Origin: an uncultured Alistipes sp.
GTDB lineage: Bacteria; Bacteroidota; Bacteroidia; Bacteroidales; UBA932
Length of the DNA stretch: 47,395 nt
Direction of reading: 5' to 3'
Assembly: GCA_902388455.1 (NCBI GenBank)
Contig: CABMPD010000019.1
Span: 1-47,395 of the forward strand
The position numbers and the translations under genes were made by a program. Within the stretch, counting starts at the first letter, position 1, and the number at the start of each line of letters is the position of its first letter. This document shows, one piece after another, positions 35,407 through 43,654 of the stretch. The notes below the pieces were generated by a model that saw nothing but the letters and a program-made list of their open reading frames with translations, was not told the origin of the DNA and did no database searches.

Positions 35407-36723
35407 ATGAAGAAAACCATTTTAACCCTGATTCTGACGGCAGCACTCCTGCCTTTCGCCGCTTCGGCGCAGAATGTCAAGTTCGAGGAGTACGACCTCG
35501 ACAACGGTCTGCATGTGATTCTCTCGCAGAACCACAAGACCCCCAATGTCGTAATCTCCGTGATGTATCACGTGGGCTCGAAGAACGAGGAGCCCCATCT
35601 GACCGGCTTCGCCCATTTCTTCGAGCACCTTATGTTCGAGGGCACCGAGAATATCGGCCGCGGCGAGTATGCCACCTACGTATCCGAGGCCGGTGGCTCT
35701 CTGAACGCCAACACCTCCAATGACCGTACCTACTATTTCGAGCTGCTGCCCTCCAACCAGCTGGAGCTCGGAATGTGGCTGGAGTCCGAGAGGATGCTGC
35801 ATCCCAAGATCGAGGAGATCGGCGTGAATACCCAGAAGGATGTGGTGTGCCAGGAGATGGGCCAGACCCGCGACAACCAGCCCTACGGCACCGCATTTAC
35901 CAAGATTCTGACCAACTCGTTCAAGGTTCATCCCTACAACCACGACGTGCTCGGTTCCGAGGAGCACATCCGCAATGCCTCCATCCAGGATTTCCAGGAC
36001 TTCCACGATATGTTCTACAAACCCAACAACGCCGTGCTGGTGATCTGCGGTGACTTCGATACCAAGCAGACCAAGGAATGGATCGAGGAGTACTTCGGCG
36101 ACATACCCGCAGGTACAGTGGAGCCCCGCCGTCCGGATCCCAATATGGAGCCTAAGCGTACAGAGCCCATCAAGGATACAGTCTATGACAACATCCAGAT
36201 GCCTATGCTGATAGAGGTATATCCCGCTCCTGCATACGGTACTGAGGACTATTTTGCAATGAACGTATTCAACTCCATACTCTCCGCAGGCAACTCAGCC
36301 CGTCTGCAGAAGCAGATCGTGGACACCAAGAAGACCGGTCTGATGGCTGGTGGCGGCGTGATGCCTTTCGAGCATCCGGGTGTGTTCATGATCCAGGGTA
36401 TCCCCAACGGTGTGGATCTTTCCGTCCTTGAGGCAGATATAGACGCTGAGGTCTATGGCCTGCTGGAGAACGGCATGTCCGATGAGGAATTCCAGAAGGT
36501 GATGAATATGGTGGAGATGAGCGAGGCGACTTCCAACACCACTATCGAAGGTGTCGCCGAGAGCCTTGCAACAGCCTATACTTACCTCAAGAACACCAAT
36601 TTCGTCAATGAGACCATGGAGCAGTACTCCAAGCTGACCAAGGAGAAAGTCCTCGAGGTCGCCAGGAAATATATCGACCCCGCTCAGAAGATCTCCATCT
36701 ACTATCTTCCCAAACAGAACTAA
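35407..36723 (+). CDS. M16-family zinc peptidase, active subunit
   Basis: 438 residues with a signal peptide (first about 21 residues, ending ASAQ). The inverted zinc motif HFFEH is at 70-74 and the third ligand E150 in VVCQEMG is 76 residues later, as in pitrilysin-type M16B enzymes. ATG 35407 is chosen because the signal peptide begins there. It is 21 bases before a second M16 gene that lacks the zinc motif, so the two probably form a heterodimer of one active and one inactive chain in the periplasm. Substrate unknown. Confidence 0.9.
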   Translation: MKKTILTLILTAALLPFAASAQNVKFEEYDLDNGLHVILSQNHKTPNVVISVMYHVGSKNEEPHLTGFAHFFEHLMFEGTENIGRGEYATYVSEAGGSLNANTSNDRTYYFELLPSNQLELGMWLESERMLHPKIEEIGVNTQKDVVCQEMGQTRDNQPYGTAFTKILTNSFKVHPYNHDVLGSEEHIRNASIQDFQDFHDMFYKPNNAVLVICGDFDTKQTKEWIEEYFGDIPAGTVEPRRPDPNMEPKRTEPIKDTVYDNIQMPMLIEVYPAPAYGTEDYFAMNVFNSILSAGNSARLQKQIVDTKKTGLMAGGGVMPFEHPGVFMIQGIPNGVDLSVLEADIDAEVYGLLENGMSDEEFQKVMNMVEMSEATSNTTIEGVAESLATAYTYLKNTNFVNETMEQYSKLTKEKVLEVARKYIDPAQKISIYYLPKQN

Positions 36724-36744
36724 CTTTAAGACATGTACAACGAT

Positions 36745-38805
36745 ATGAAAAAGATACTTACACTTACATTGGCGGCCGCCCTGCTGTCCCTTTTCCAGCT
36801 GAGCGCGCAGATAGACAGAAGCAAGGCTCCCGAGGCAGGTCCCGCTCCCGTGGTGGAGTTCGGTGACTTCGAGAAATTCACCCTCGACAACGGTCTCCGC
36901 GTCATCCTCGTGGAGGACCATGACCGTCCTGTCGTCAACTTCAATATCAATTTTATCGTGGATCCCTTCGTGGAGGGGGAGAAGGCAGGCGAGTCCTCTT
37001 TCTTCGGCGATCTCTGGGGCAGGGGGACTGTAAACCGTACTGCAGACCAGCTCAACAATGAGGTCGATTTCCTCGGCGCCACATTCCGTACCGGCTCCCG
37101 TTCCCTGGGTTTCAGGACCCTTACCAAGTACACTGACAAGATGATGGATGTCCTCACCGATGTGCTGTACAATCCCACCTTCCCTCAGGAAGAGCTGGAC
37201 AAGATCAAGGACCAGGCTCTGGGCGTGCTTCAGATGTCCCGTACTTCTCCAGGTGCCATTATGGACAATATCATGACCGCTACGGTATATCCTGAGGGAC
37301 ATGCCTACAGCGATATCATGACCGAGGCTACGGTAGAGGCCATCACTGTAGATGACTGCCGTGAGTACTACGAGAACTACATCATTCCAAACAGCGCGGT
37401 TGTCATCATTGTAGGTGATATGAACCTTAAGGAAGCCAAGAATCTCTGCGAGAAATATCTCGGCAAATGGGAGAAGGGCGAGATCATCACCCATGAGGAC
37501 CCCGCGGTCAACTATCCCGAGGGTATCCAGGTGGTATTCTCTCCCAAGGACGGTGCAGTACAGTCCACTATCGAGATGATGTCACCCATCACACTTACCC
37601 CTGACTCCGAGGACCGTATGGCCCTGAGCATTGCCAATGCCATCTATGGCGGCGGTGGATTTGACGCCAAGCTGTTCCGCAACCTCCGCGAGACTCACGG
37701 ATATACCTACGGAGTCTACTCCGGCGTCAGCTCGGATGAAATCTCCGGTAAGTTCAGCGCCGGCGGCGATGTCAACGGCAACGCTACCGACAGCTCCTTC
37801 GTGCAGATGCGCTTCGAGCTGCAGAACATGATGGACGGCGACTATACCGAGCAGGATCTGGAGAAGTTCAAGACCATGTATGCCGGTGATTTTTCCCGCT
37901 CGCTGGAATCTTCAAGCACCATTGCCAGCTTCGCTTACACTATCGAGCGTTACGGTCTGCCCGATGACTACTATGCCACCTATCTCCAGAGATTGGATGC
38001 CCTGACTCTCGATGATATCCGCGCCGTAGTGGCCAAGTACTTCGACCCCGACAACATGTACTGGTTCTGCGTGGGTGATCCTTCCGTACTGCCCGCTCTG
38101 GCGGCTTACGACTCTGACGGAGTGGTAGTGGAGCTCGACTTCGAGGGCAAGCCCATTGAGCGCAAGGAGGTATCTGCGGACGTGACTGTCGAGTCCGTTC
38201 TCGAGAACTATCTCAATGCCATCGGCGGCCGTGCTCTCGTGGAGGGCATCACCGATATGACCGAAGTGGTGGAAATGAGCATGATGGGCATGAGTATCTC
38301 GACTGAGACCAAGCGTATCCCCGCACAGAAAGCATTCTCCATGACTCAGTCAATGGGCGGTACTCCCGTATCTACGATAGTACTCCGTGACGGCAAGATC
38401 AAGGTGTCTGCCGGCGGTATGGAGCAGGAGATTACCGATCCTGCACAGGTTGAGGCCATGAGCGACATCTATCCCATCCCCGAGGTTCTCGGCCCTGAGC
38501 AGGGCTATGTATTCACCCTCGAGGGCATTGAGAGCGTGGAGGGCCGCGACGCCTACAAGGTAAGGCAGGAGAAGAGCGGTATCGCTGCATATCACTACTA
38601 TGATGTGGCTACCGGTCTCAAGGTCAAGAGTGTCGTTTCGGCGCAGGGTCAGACTACAGAAGCAGTCCTGGCTGATTATCAGAAGACAGCCTACGGTATC
38701 CTGTATCCTATGACCCAGAAAGTCACCATGCCCCAGATAGGTCTTGTGGAGGCCAAGGTTACCAAGGTTGAGTTCAACACCGGTATCACCCCTGACCAGC
38801 TGTAG
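36745..38805 (+). CDS. M16-family peptidase homologue, inactive subunit with extra C-terminal domain
   Basis: 686 residues from ATG 36745 (MKKILTLTLAAALL), signal peptide to about 22. Residues about 40-470 align with M16B folds, but the zinc motif is lost: HFFEH of the neighbour corresponds to SFFGD (84-88). The second M16 half keeps ETHGYTYGVYSG near 319, the R/Y-like binding region. Residues about 480-686 form an additional beta-rich domain (VESVLENYLNAIGGRALVEGI and on) that resembles LolA-type lipoprotein-binding folds; that last point is tentative. It is longer than the usual 430-residue partner. Confidence 0.87.
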   Translation: MKKILTLTLAAALLSLFQLSAQIDRSKAPEAGPAPVVEFGDFEKFTLDNGLRVILVEDHDRPVVNFNINFIVDPFVEGEKAGESSFFGDLWGRGTVNRTADQLNNEVDFLGATFRTGSRSLGFRTLTKYTDKMMDVLTDVLYNPTFPQEELDKIKDQALGVLQMSRTSPGAIMDNIMTATVYPEGHAYSDIMTEATVEAITVDDCREYYENYIIPNSAVVIIVGDMNLKEAKNLCEKYLGKWEKGEIITHEDPAVNYPEGIQVVFSPKDGAVQSTIEMMSPITLTPDSEDRMALSIANAIYGGGGFDAKLFRNLRETHGYTYGVYSGVSSDEISGKFSAGGDVNGNATDSSFVQMRFELQNMMDGDYTEQDLEKFKTMYAGDFSRSLESSSTIASFAYTIERYGLPDDYYATYLQRLDALTLDDIRAVVAKYFDPDNMYWFCVGDPSVLPALAAYDSDGVVVELDFEGKPIERKEVSADVTVESVLENYLNAIGGRALVEGITDMTEVVEMSMMGMSISTETKRIPAQKAFSMTQSMGGTPVSTIVLRDGKIKVSAGGMEQEITDPAQVEAMSDIYPIPEVLGPEQGYVFTLEGIESVEGRDAYKVRQEKSGIAAYHYYDVATGLKVKSVVSAQGQTTEAVLADYQKTAYGILYPMTQKVTMPQIGLVEAKVTKVEFNTGITPDQL

Positions 38806-39058
38806 TGCTGAGCGGCATCCTTGTCCGGTTGGCAACAGCAGCATATTGCTCTGTCCGACCGTGAGACAGATGCCATGACGATATCGCAGCAGCATCGGCA
38901 TCCAAGTCCCGCAGTTGCGAATCCATAATGAGGAGAGTGTCCCCTATGCCTTATGGCTTTTGGGACACCCTCTTTTTTTGTTGCCCGACCGTCCGTCCCG
39001 GATTCCCTCCTTTTTCGCTTCCGTTGTTGCCATAATCTTGCACTTTTTTCAAAATAAT
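38806..39058. other. Intergenic region after the M16 pair
   Basis: Holds the intrinsic terminator at 38933-38979 and, at its right end, the promoter region of the next operon. The 125 bases between the M16 stop and the terminator and the 80 bases after it show no open frame that resembles a gene. Confidence 0.6.
38933..38979 (+). terminator. Intrinsic terminator after the M16 pair
   Basis: GAGAGTGTCCC (38933-38943) pairs with GGGACACCCTC (38962-38972) with one A/C mismatch and an 18-base loop, directly followed by a run of seven Ts. It ends the M16 operon. Confidence 0.85.
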
Positions 39059-39107
39059 TTGCATGTATGTAAAATATACTTTACATTTGCACAAGTAAAA
39101 TTTACAT
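39059..39107 (+). promoter_or_regulatory. Promoter with two palindromic operators
   Basis: TTG at 39059-39061, 20 bases, then TACATTTG at 39082-39089 form a consensus promoter. ATGTAAA-N6-TTTACAT (39067-39086) covers the spacer and -7 box, and GTAAA-A-TTTAC (39095-39105) lies at the expected transcription start. These related palindromes are probable operators, most simply for the HTH protein encoded at 39575. Confidence 0.7.
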
Positions 39108-39120
39108 AAATAAAACAGAT

Positions 39121-39585
39121 ATGAAAACTAAACATTATCTTCTTTCCTACAAATGGCAGACGGCAGGATGGATACTCCTGGCTGTTGCCTTAATGGTGAC
39201 TTGTCTAATTGTTGGTGTAGGACTTTACATGACGATGAGCGAGGCTGTTACGAAACTATTTGTCGCGGCTGTTTATGTCGTGACCGCTGTTTCACTGCTG
39301 CTGATAGCATTTTCGGAGGAGAGGCAGGAGGACGAATTCATTAAGTCGCTGCGGGGAAGGTCGCTGGCTGCTGCGGCTTGCGTGGCATTTGTGCTGTCCA
39401 TAATCTGGTTCTGCGTGAGCAATGTAGGCCAGATGTATCTCCCTTTGCAGATGGGTGACGATCTGTGGTGGAAGTTCAGTTTAGTGGATAATTATCTGTC
39501 AATCATCCCGATGTTCTTCCTTTACATCGTTATTTTCAAAGCGAGTCTGTGGGTCTATAGATGGAGGAGCCGCCATGAAGAATAA
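39121..39585 (+). CDS. Small four-helix membrane protein of unknown function
   Basis: 154 residues with four hydrophobic segments (about 14-36, 43-61, 82-102 and 125-145) and a basic C-terminus. I do not recognise a family with certainty. Such proteins are often the first gene before a short Cro/CI-type HTH gene in Bacteroidetes and Firmicutes. It overlaps the HTH gene by 11 bases and is directly downstream of the operator-rich promoter. Confidence 0.75.
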   Translation: MKTKHYLLSYKWQTAGWILLAVALMVTCLIVGVGLYMTMSEAVTKLFVAAVYVVTAVSLLLIAFSEERQEDEFIKSLRGRSLAAAACVAFVLSIIWFCVSNVGQMYLPLQMGDDLWWKFSLVDNYLSIIPMFFLYIVIFKASLWVYRWRSRHEE

Positions 39586-39766
39586 CATCCGTGTCGAGAG
39601 GGCTGTCCTGCGCATATCTCAGCAGCAGCTGGCCGAGGCCGTCGGTGTCTCCCGCCAGACCATTTACGCCATCGAGAACGGGAAGTTCATTCCCTCCACA
39701 GAGCTGGCACTGAAACTTTCGGCCTATTTCGGGAAGACTGTCAATGAGCTTTTTCAGCTGGATTGA
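39575..39766 (+). CDS. Small Cro/CI-type HTH regulator
   Basis: 63 residues that consist almost entirely of an HTH_3 domain: RVERAVLRISQQQLAEAVGVSRQTIYAIENGKFIPS, then a hydrophobic tail ending VNELFQLD. This pattern is typical of the compact Xre regulators paired with small membrane proteins. It probably binds the palindromes at 39067-39105 and regulates the operon, including itself; inferred. It overlaps the upstream membrane gene and precedes the next by 3 bases. Confidence 0.85.
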   Translation: MKNNIRVERAVLRISQQQLAEAVGVSRQTIYAIENGKFIPSTELALKLSAYFGKTVNELFQLD

Positions 39767-39769
39767 TTT

Positions 39770-40129
39770 ATGCGGCCGGGATTGAGCATTAAGCAGAAAG
39801 CGCGTCTGACGGCTATGTACGCCAGAAATTTCCTGATGTTGTCGGGGATATGCAGCTTGTCTGCGTTCATTGCTCTGGCGGTGATGGACGCGGATAGGGC
39901 CGGACTCGCAGCAATGGTCGGGATGCTGTCGCTGATGAAGCTGTTCCTGACCGGAATACTGGTGCTGCTTAGAATGTTGGACCGCGGCCGGGGCGACCGG
40001 GAGTTTTTCTATATCAACCTCGGACTTTATCCCCGCCGGATGACGGCTGCGGCTGTGATTCTCGACCTTGCGGTATATGCCGTGGGGCTGACCGTTATAA
40101 TCTTGATTAAAAATGCCCTGCAGTACTGA
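39770..40129 (+). CDS. Small membrane protein preceding an ABC ATPase
   Basis: 119 residues with three to four hydrophobic segments (about 20-42, 44-66 and 92-115) and a charged central stretch (RMLDRGRGDREFF). I recognise no named family. It overlaps the ABC ATPase gene by 17 bases and may be its membrane partner, though it is far smaller than a normal ABC permease. Confidence 0.7.
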   Translation: MRPGLSIKQKARLTAMYARNFLMLSGICSLSAFIALAVMDADRAGLAAMVGMLSLMKLFLTGILVLLRMLDRGRGDREFFYINLGLYPRRMTAAAVILDLAVYAVGLTVIILIKNALQY

Positions 40130-40850
40130 GACACATAAAGTGCATACGCTGCTCGCCGACAGCATAACCCTCTCTTTCGGATGGCAGAATGTCCTGAACG
40201 GAGCCTGGCTGCGGTCTCAGACCGGCATGGTCACGGGGCTGCTGGGCCGCAACGGGAGCGGCAAGTCATCGATGTTCCGTGCGGTGATGGGGCAGTTGAA
40301 GGCTCAGAACTGCTTTGTGCGGGTGGACGATGAAACCGTCTCGGATGCCTTGCAAGGCGGCAGCGGTTCATGGCTGCCGTGGTCCGTGACCGGAGGCCTC
40401 TTCCGGAACGGCTCCGTGGCCCGCTGTCTCAAGTACCTGCCTCAAGGCAACTTCCTGCCGCCGAAGATGACCTTGCGCCGGATATTCGAATATTACGCGA
40501 TGGACTACGGAGAACTCTCCGAGGCATTTCCCCAATTCGCACAATATCAGGATGCCCAGGTGCGGGAACTGTCCTCTGGAGAAGTGCGCATCGCCGGGAT
40601 ATGGCTGGTGCTGTGCTCCCCGGCTCCGTTCTGCATCCTCGACGAGCCGTTTTCCTTCCTCGCCCCGGTGGCGGTGGAACGGATACAGGACCTCATCCGC
40701 CGCCAGAAGTCCTCCAAAGGCATCATCCTCTCCGATCACAACTACAACGCCCTCCTCGAAGTCTCCGACGAAGTCCTCCTGCTCTCCGACGGTTATGTCC
40801 ATCAGGTCCGGGACCGCAGCGACTTGGTGCGGTACGGCTACTGCCGTTAA
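40113..40850 (+). CDS. ABC-type ATPase without a classical permease
   Basis: 245 residues with a complete nucleotide-binding domain: Walker A GLLGRNGSGKSS near 43, a Q-loop-like LPQGNF near 110, the signature LSSGE near 152, Walker B FCILDEPFSF near 172 and the H-loop histidine in LSDHNYNALLE near 210. No full permease gene is adjacent; the candidate partners are the two small membrane proteins in the operon. Such lone ATPases next to a small membrane protein are common in Bacteroidales, with unknown substrates. Confidence 0.85.
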   Translation: MPCSTETHKVHTLLADSITLSFGWQNVLNGAWLRSQTGMVTGLLGRNGSGKSSMFRAVMGQLKAQNCFVRVDDETVSDALQGGSGSWLPWSVTGGLFRNGSVARCLKYLPQGNFLPPKMTLRRIFEYYAMDYGELSEAFPQFAQYQDAQVRELSSGEVRIAGIWLVLCSPAPFCILDEPFSFLAPVAVERIQDLIRRQKSSKGIILSDHNYNALLEVSDEVLLLSDGYVHQVRDRSDLVRYGYCR

Positions 40851-41059
40851 TGGCTGTCCTCGCGGTATTCGAGGATGTCGCCGGGCTGGCAGTCGAGGGC
40901 GCGGCAGAGGGCCTCGAGGGTGGTGAAGCGGATGGCCCGGGCCTTGCCGGTCTTGAGTATCGAGAGGTTGGCGGGGGTGATGCCGACTTTTGCGGCCAGC
41001 TCGCCGGAGGACATCTTGCGGCGGGCGAGCATTATGTCTATGTTTACGATTATTGCCAT
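40847..41059 (-). CDS. YozG-like Cro/CI HTH regulator
   Basis: 70 residues (ATG at 41059, MAIIVNIDIMLARRK). A compact HTH: KMSSGELAAKVGITPANLSILKTGKARAIRFTTLEALCRALD, ending in CQPGDILEY. This is the typical pattern of the small regulator found after DUF2975 membrane proteins, as here: the DUF2975-like gene lies 10 bases upstream on the same strand. Its 3' end overlaps the ABC ATPase gene on the other strand by 4 bases. Confidence 0.88.
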   Translation of the reverse strand: MAIIVNIDIMLARRKMSSGELAAKVGITPANLSILKTGKARAIRFTTLEALCRALDCQPGDILEYREDSH

Positions 41060-41069
41060 GGCTGTTAGT

Positions 41070-41582
41070 TTAGATGGTGAGTCTGTTTTCTTCGCTGACT
41101 CTGACCGCAAGGCCGTAGATGAGGGAGAAGGCGAAGAGTATCAGCGGAGTCAGAAGCATAGCATCAGTGATGTTTTTGTATGTGTCGTAGATTAGAATAC
41201 GGATATTCTCATTGCAGAAATTGTACAGTAGGTTGCATACTGCGGCGGATATCAGTATGTAAGTGTTTGATTTAAGGAAAAATGCTCCTGATTTGAGGGC
41301 AAGAATGGACTTGATCATGAACAGGAGCAGCAGAGCGTCGAAAGCGATGCCGAAGAGCAGGCGTCCATAAAATATAAAGTACTGCCAGCCGAGGACGTCG
41401 TCGCTCCATACGATTTTGCTGCCGTTCTCAGCGGCGCCGTCTCCGTAGACAATATTCCTGTAGTCTGTAAACCATCCGGCTACGCTTCCGCTTTGCACGA
41501 TAAGCCATACGGCATTTACAATGCAGATGATGCCGACTATTGCTGTTACGGCAATCAGTAGATTTTTAGTGTTTCTTTTCAT
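41070..41582 (-). CDS. DUF2975-like membrane protein
   Basis: 170 residues (ATG at 41582, MKRNTKNLLIAVTAIVG) with four hydrophobic segments: about 8-29, 66-88, 103-122 and 137-160. Between the first two lies an extracytoplasmic loop with conserved-looking acidic residues. DUF2975 proteins typically sit directly before a small Xre-type gene; the role is unknown, perhaps sensing that is relayed to the HTH. The frame extends further upstream on the minus strand, but that part has no family features and crosses the promoter. Confidence 0.8.
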   Translation of the reverse strand: MKRNTKNLLIAVTAIVGIICIVNAVWLIVQSGSVAGWFTDYRNIVYGDGAAENGSKIVWSDDVLGWQYFIFYGRLLFGIAFDALLLLFMIKSILALKSGAFFLKSNTYILISAAVCNLLYNFCNENIRILIYDTYKNITDAMLLTPLILFAFSLIYGLAVRVSEENRLTI

Positions 41583-41614
41583 AATTCGGTAAATTTTTAT
41601 TGTTAATCGATATG

Positions 41615-41642
41615 CAAATATAGTGATTTTATCGAAAAACAA
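41615..41642 (-). promoter_or_regulatory. Promoter for the DUF2975/HTH pair
   Basis: On the minus strand TTG (41642-41640), a 17-base spacer and TATATTTG (41622-41615) fit the Bacteroidetes consensus, with a slightly short spacer. The ATG is at 41582, about 30 bases further on. Confidence 0.6.
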
Positions 41643-41786
41643 TAAATTATCTGAAATTTTCTTTATGTTATGTCTTTCTACTGTCACAGAGCGCAACTTG
41701 TGTATGCGGTGCGGACCCTCGCCGTTTTTGAACGCGTACATTTTTGCGGTAAAAGTTTTACTTTTGCGGTAAAAGTATCCACAATC

Positions 41787-42723
41787 ATGGCAAAAAGACT
41801 TCTCACTATCCTTCTTCTGAGCACGGCAGCAATGCTGGCATCTCAGGCGCAGAATGCTGACGGTCGCATCGGGATGTGCATGAACGAAGGCCGTTGGTTC
41901 GACCTGGCACACGAGCTGAATGTTACTCCGGCGGATTCCGTCAACCCTATTTTGTATAAGATGGCTGTGGCAATGACGCACCATTATTTCAACCGACCTG
42001 ACTCGGCGTGCACAGTGCTGGGAGATCTGCTGAACAATCATCAGGAGGAGTTGGGCGACAATACTTTAAGCATGGCGGTGCTGATGGGAATGAACCTGGC
42101 GCGTACCGACCGCTATGCGGAAGCGGCAGATCTGATGCAGAGCCTGTGCGGCCAGCTGGAAGCAATGGGTGCGGACAGTACGCAGACCGCAGGGCTGAGT
42201 ATCATGGCGCGGCAGTACCGCGTTTTCGCCGAAAACGGCCCTGTCTGCCGGCCTCTGCATCCCGGCAGTGCCTTCTTCAAATCCGCTGGGAGAGAGCAAT
42301 ATGCTGAGGACGGACAGTGAGGGCCTGCACGTGGCTGCTGCAGACGGAGACGGGCGGCCTCTGTATCTGCATTTTGATACAGGTGGATACGGGACAACGC
42401 TTCTTCCGCATTGGTACCTGCAGCACAGGGAGGAGGTTATGGCTGCGGGAACACCGGATTCCCTGAGTGTTGCCGGTGTGGGCGGTGTCAACATTACCCG
42501 CGCTTACCGTCTGCCGTATAAAGAGTTTCGCATAGGAAACGGTGAGGCTGTCCTCGATTCGGTGACAGTGGATACAGGAGTCGGCTTGCATACAGGCGGT
42601 GAGGAAAGTCCTCAATACCTGGGAGGAGAAGAGGACGGTACTTTGGGGCTGGACCTTCTGGAGCAATTCAGGACGGTGATACTGAACTTGGAGGAAATGT
42701 ATCTGAACGGGATACCGTATTAG
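41787..42723 (+). pseudogene. Retropepsin-like aspartic protease gene broken by a frameshift
   Basis: The first frame starts at ATG 41787 with a signal peptide (MAKRLLTILLLSTAAMLASQAQ), then a helical repeat-like region to about residue 150, and ends at a stop at 42318. The remainder continues in the next frame: LHFDTGGYGTTLLP supplies the DTG active-site triad with Asp-Thr-Gly, and LGGEEDGTLGLDLLEQF resembles the retropepsin flap and C-terminal strand. The two frames overlap between 42199 and 42317, so a single +1 shift restores one protein of about 311 residues. It is a mutation, a sequencing error or, less likely, programmed frameshifting. Confidence 0.7.
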
Positions 42724-42752
42724 CTCGATAGCAGGCAATGCAGGCCAATCTT

Positions 42753-42885
42753 CACGTTGCTTTTTAGTTGTAACGGATGCGGCTAAAATCAGTCGTTTCG
42801 GGCAGAAAATGCTGCACTTAAAAAATGTCTTTGGCAGCAAATGTCTGAATGTCAGAAGATTGTGCTGTAACTAAAAAGCAACGTG
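42753..42885. repeat. 133-base element with 17-bp perfect terminal inverted repeats
   Basis: CACGTTGCTTTTTAGTT (42753-42769) and AACTAAAAAGCAACGTG (42869-42885) are perfect inverted repeats around about 99 bases of non-coding sequence, which itself contains a smaller GCTGC...GCAGC hairpin. It lies between convergent genes. It could be a MITE-like element or an extended bidirectional transcription-end structure; no target-site duplication is obvious. Confidence 0.55.
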
Positions 42886-42970
42886 GAATTTTGCTGAGGT
42901 CAGACCGTAGACGGCCCCTGCCATAGCACTTCCTGGACGCATTTAAGGAAGTACGTGCCTGGGGTACTGT

Positions 42971-43654
42971 TCAGTCTGTCGTAGGTATAACTTTGAGCAC
43001 ATAACCTTTCTTTTTAAGCGAGATTATGGATACAGATGCATCGTCTTCCAGCAGATGTCTGAGATATGTAATCTGCACATTGAGCGCAAGGGAATTGGCA
43101 GGACTGTCGTCTCCCCACACCTTTTTCAGGATTGTGCCGCGTTCGACAACAGAGCCGGCATTACGGGCCAGGAGTGTCAGGATTTCCGTCTGCCTGAGGG
43201 TCAGGCTGCGTGTCCTTCCGTTGAAAGTGAGAGTGGAGAGACTGCTGTCGAAAACGGTGTTGCCGACGGTCATGATGTGTTGAGTTGCGGAAGTCCGTGC
43301 CTCAAGCCGCTCGCGTATCCGTGCAGTCAGTTCCTCCGGGTAGAACGGTTTGGGAATATAGTCATTGCCTTTGAGGCTGAATCCTTTCAGACGATCATCC
43401 CTTTCCGTTCTGTCTGTGAGGAAGAACAGCAGGGTGTCGCGGTCCATTTCTCTTATCCTGCGTGCCAGCTCGAATCCGTCCATTCCCGGCATATTTATAT
43501 CCAGCAGTATCAGGTCCGGTCTGCTGCTGCAGTACATTTTCCATCCTGCGGTGCCGTCCGGGGCGTATGTCACGTCGAATCCCTCCACCTCAAGATATCT
43601 TTTAAGGAGCATGGAGTTCCTTACGTCATCGTCTACCAACAGTATCCGGTTCAT
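42971..43654 (-). CDS. OmpR-family response regulator
   Basis: 227 residues. A receiver domain with acidic pocket D8-D10 (LLVDDD), the phosphoacceptor D52 in ILLDINMPG and K102 in PKPFYP is followed by a winged-helix DNA-binding domain (about 130-222) ending in SLKKKGYVLKV. Its start overlaps the kinase stop as ATGA, so kinase and regulator are co-translated. No target site can be named from this window. Confidence 0.93.
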   Translation of the reverse strand: MNRILLVDDDVRNSMLLKRYLEVEGFDVTYAPDGTAGWKMYCSSRPDLILLDINMPGMDGFELARRIREMDRDTLLFFLTDRTERDDRLKGFSLKGNDYIPKPFYPEELTARIRERLEARTSATQHIMTVGNTVFDSSLSTLTFNGRTRSLTLRQTEILTLLARNAGSVVERGTILKKVWGDDSPANSLALNVQITYLRHLLEDDASVSIISLKKKGYVLKVIPTTD

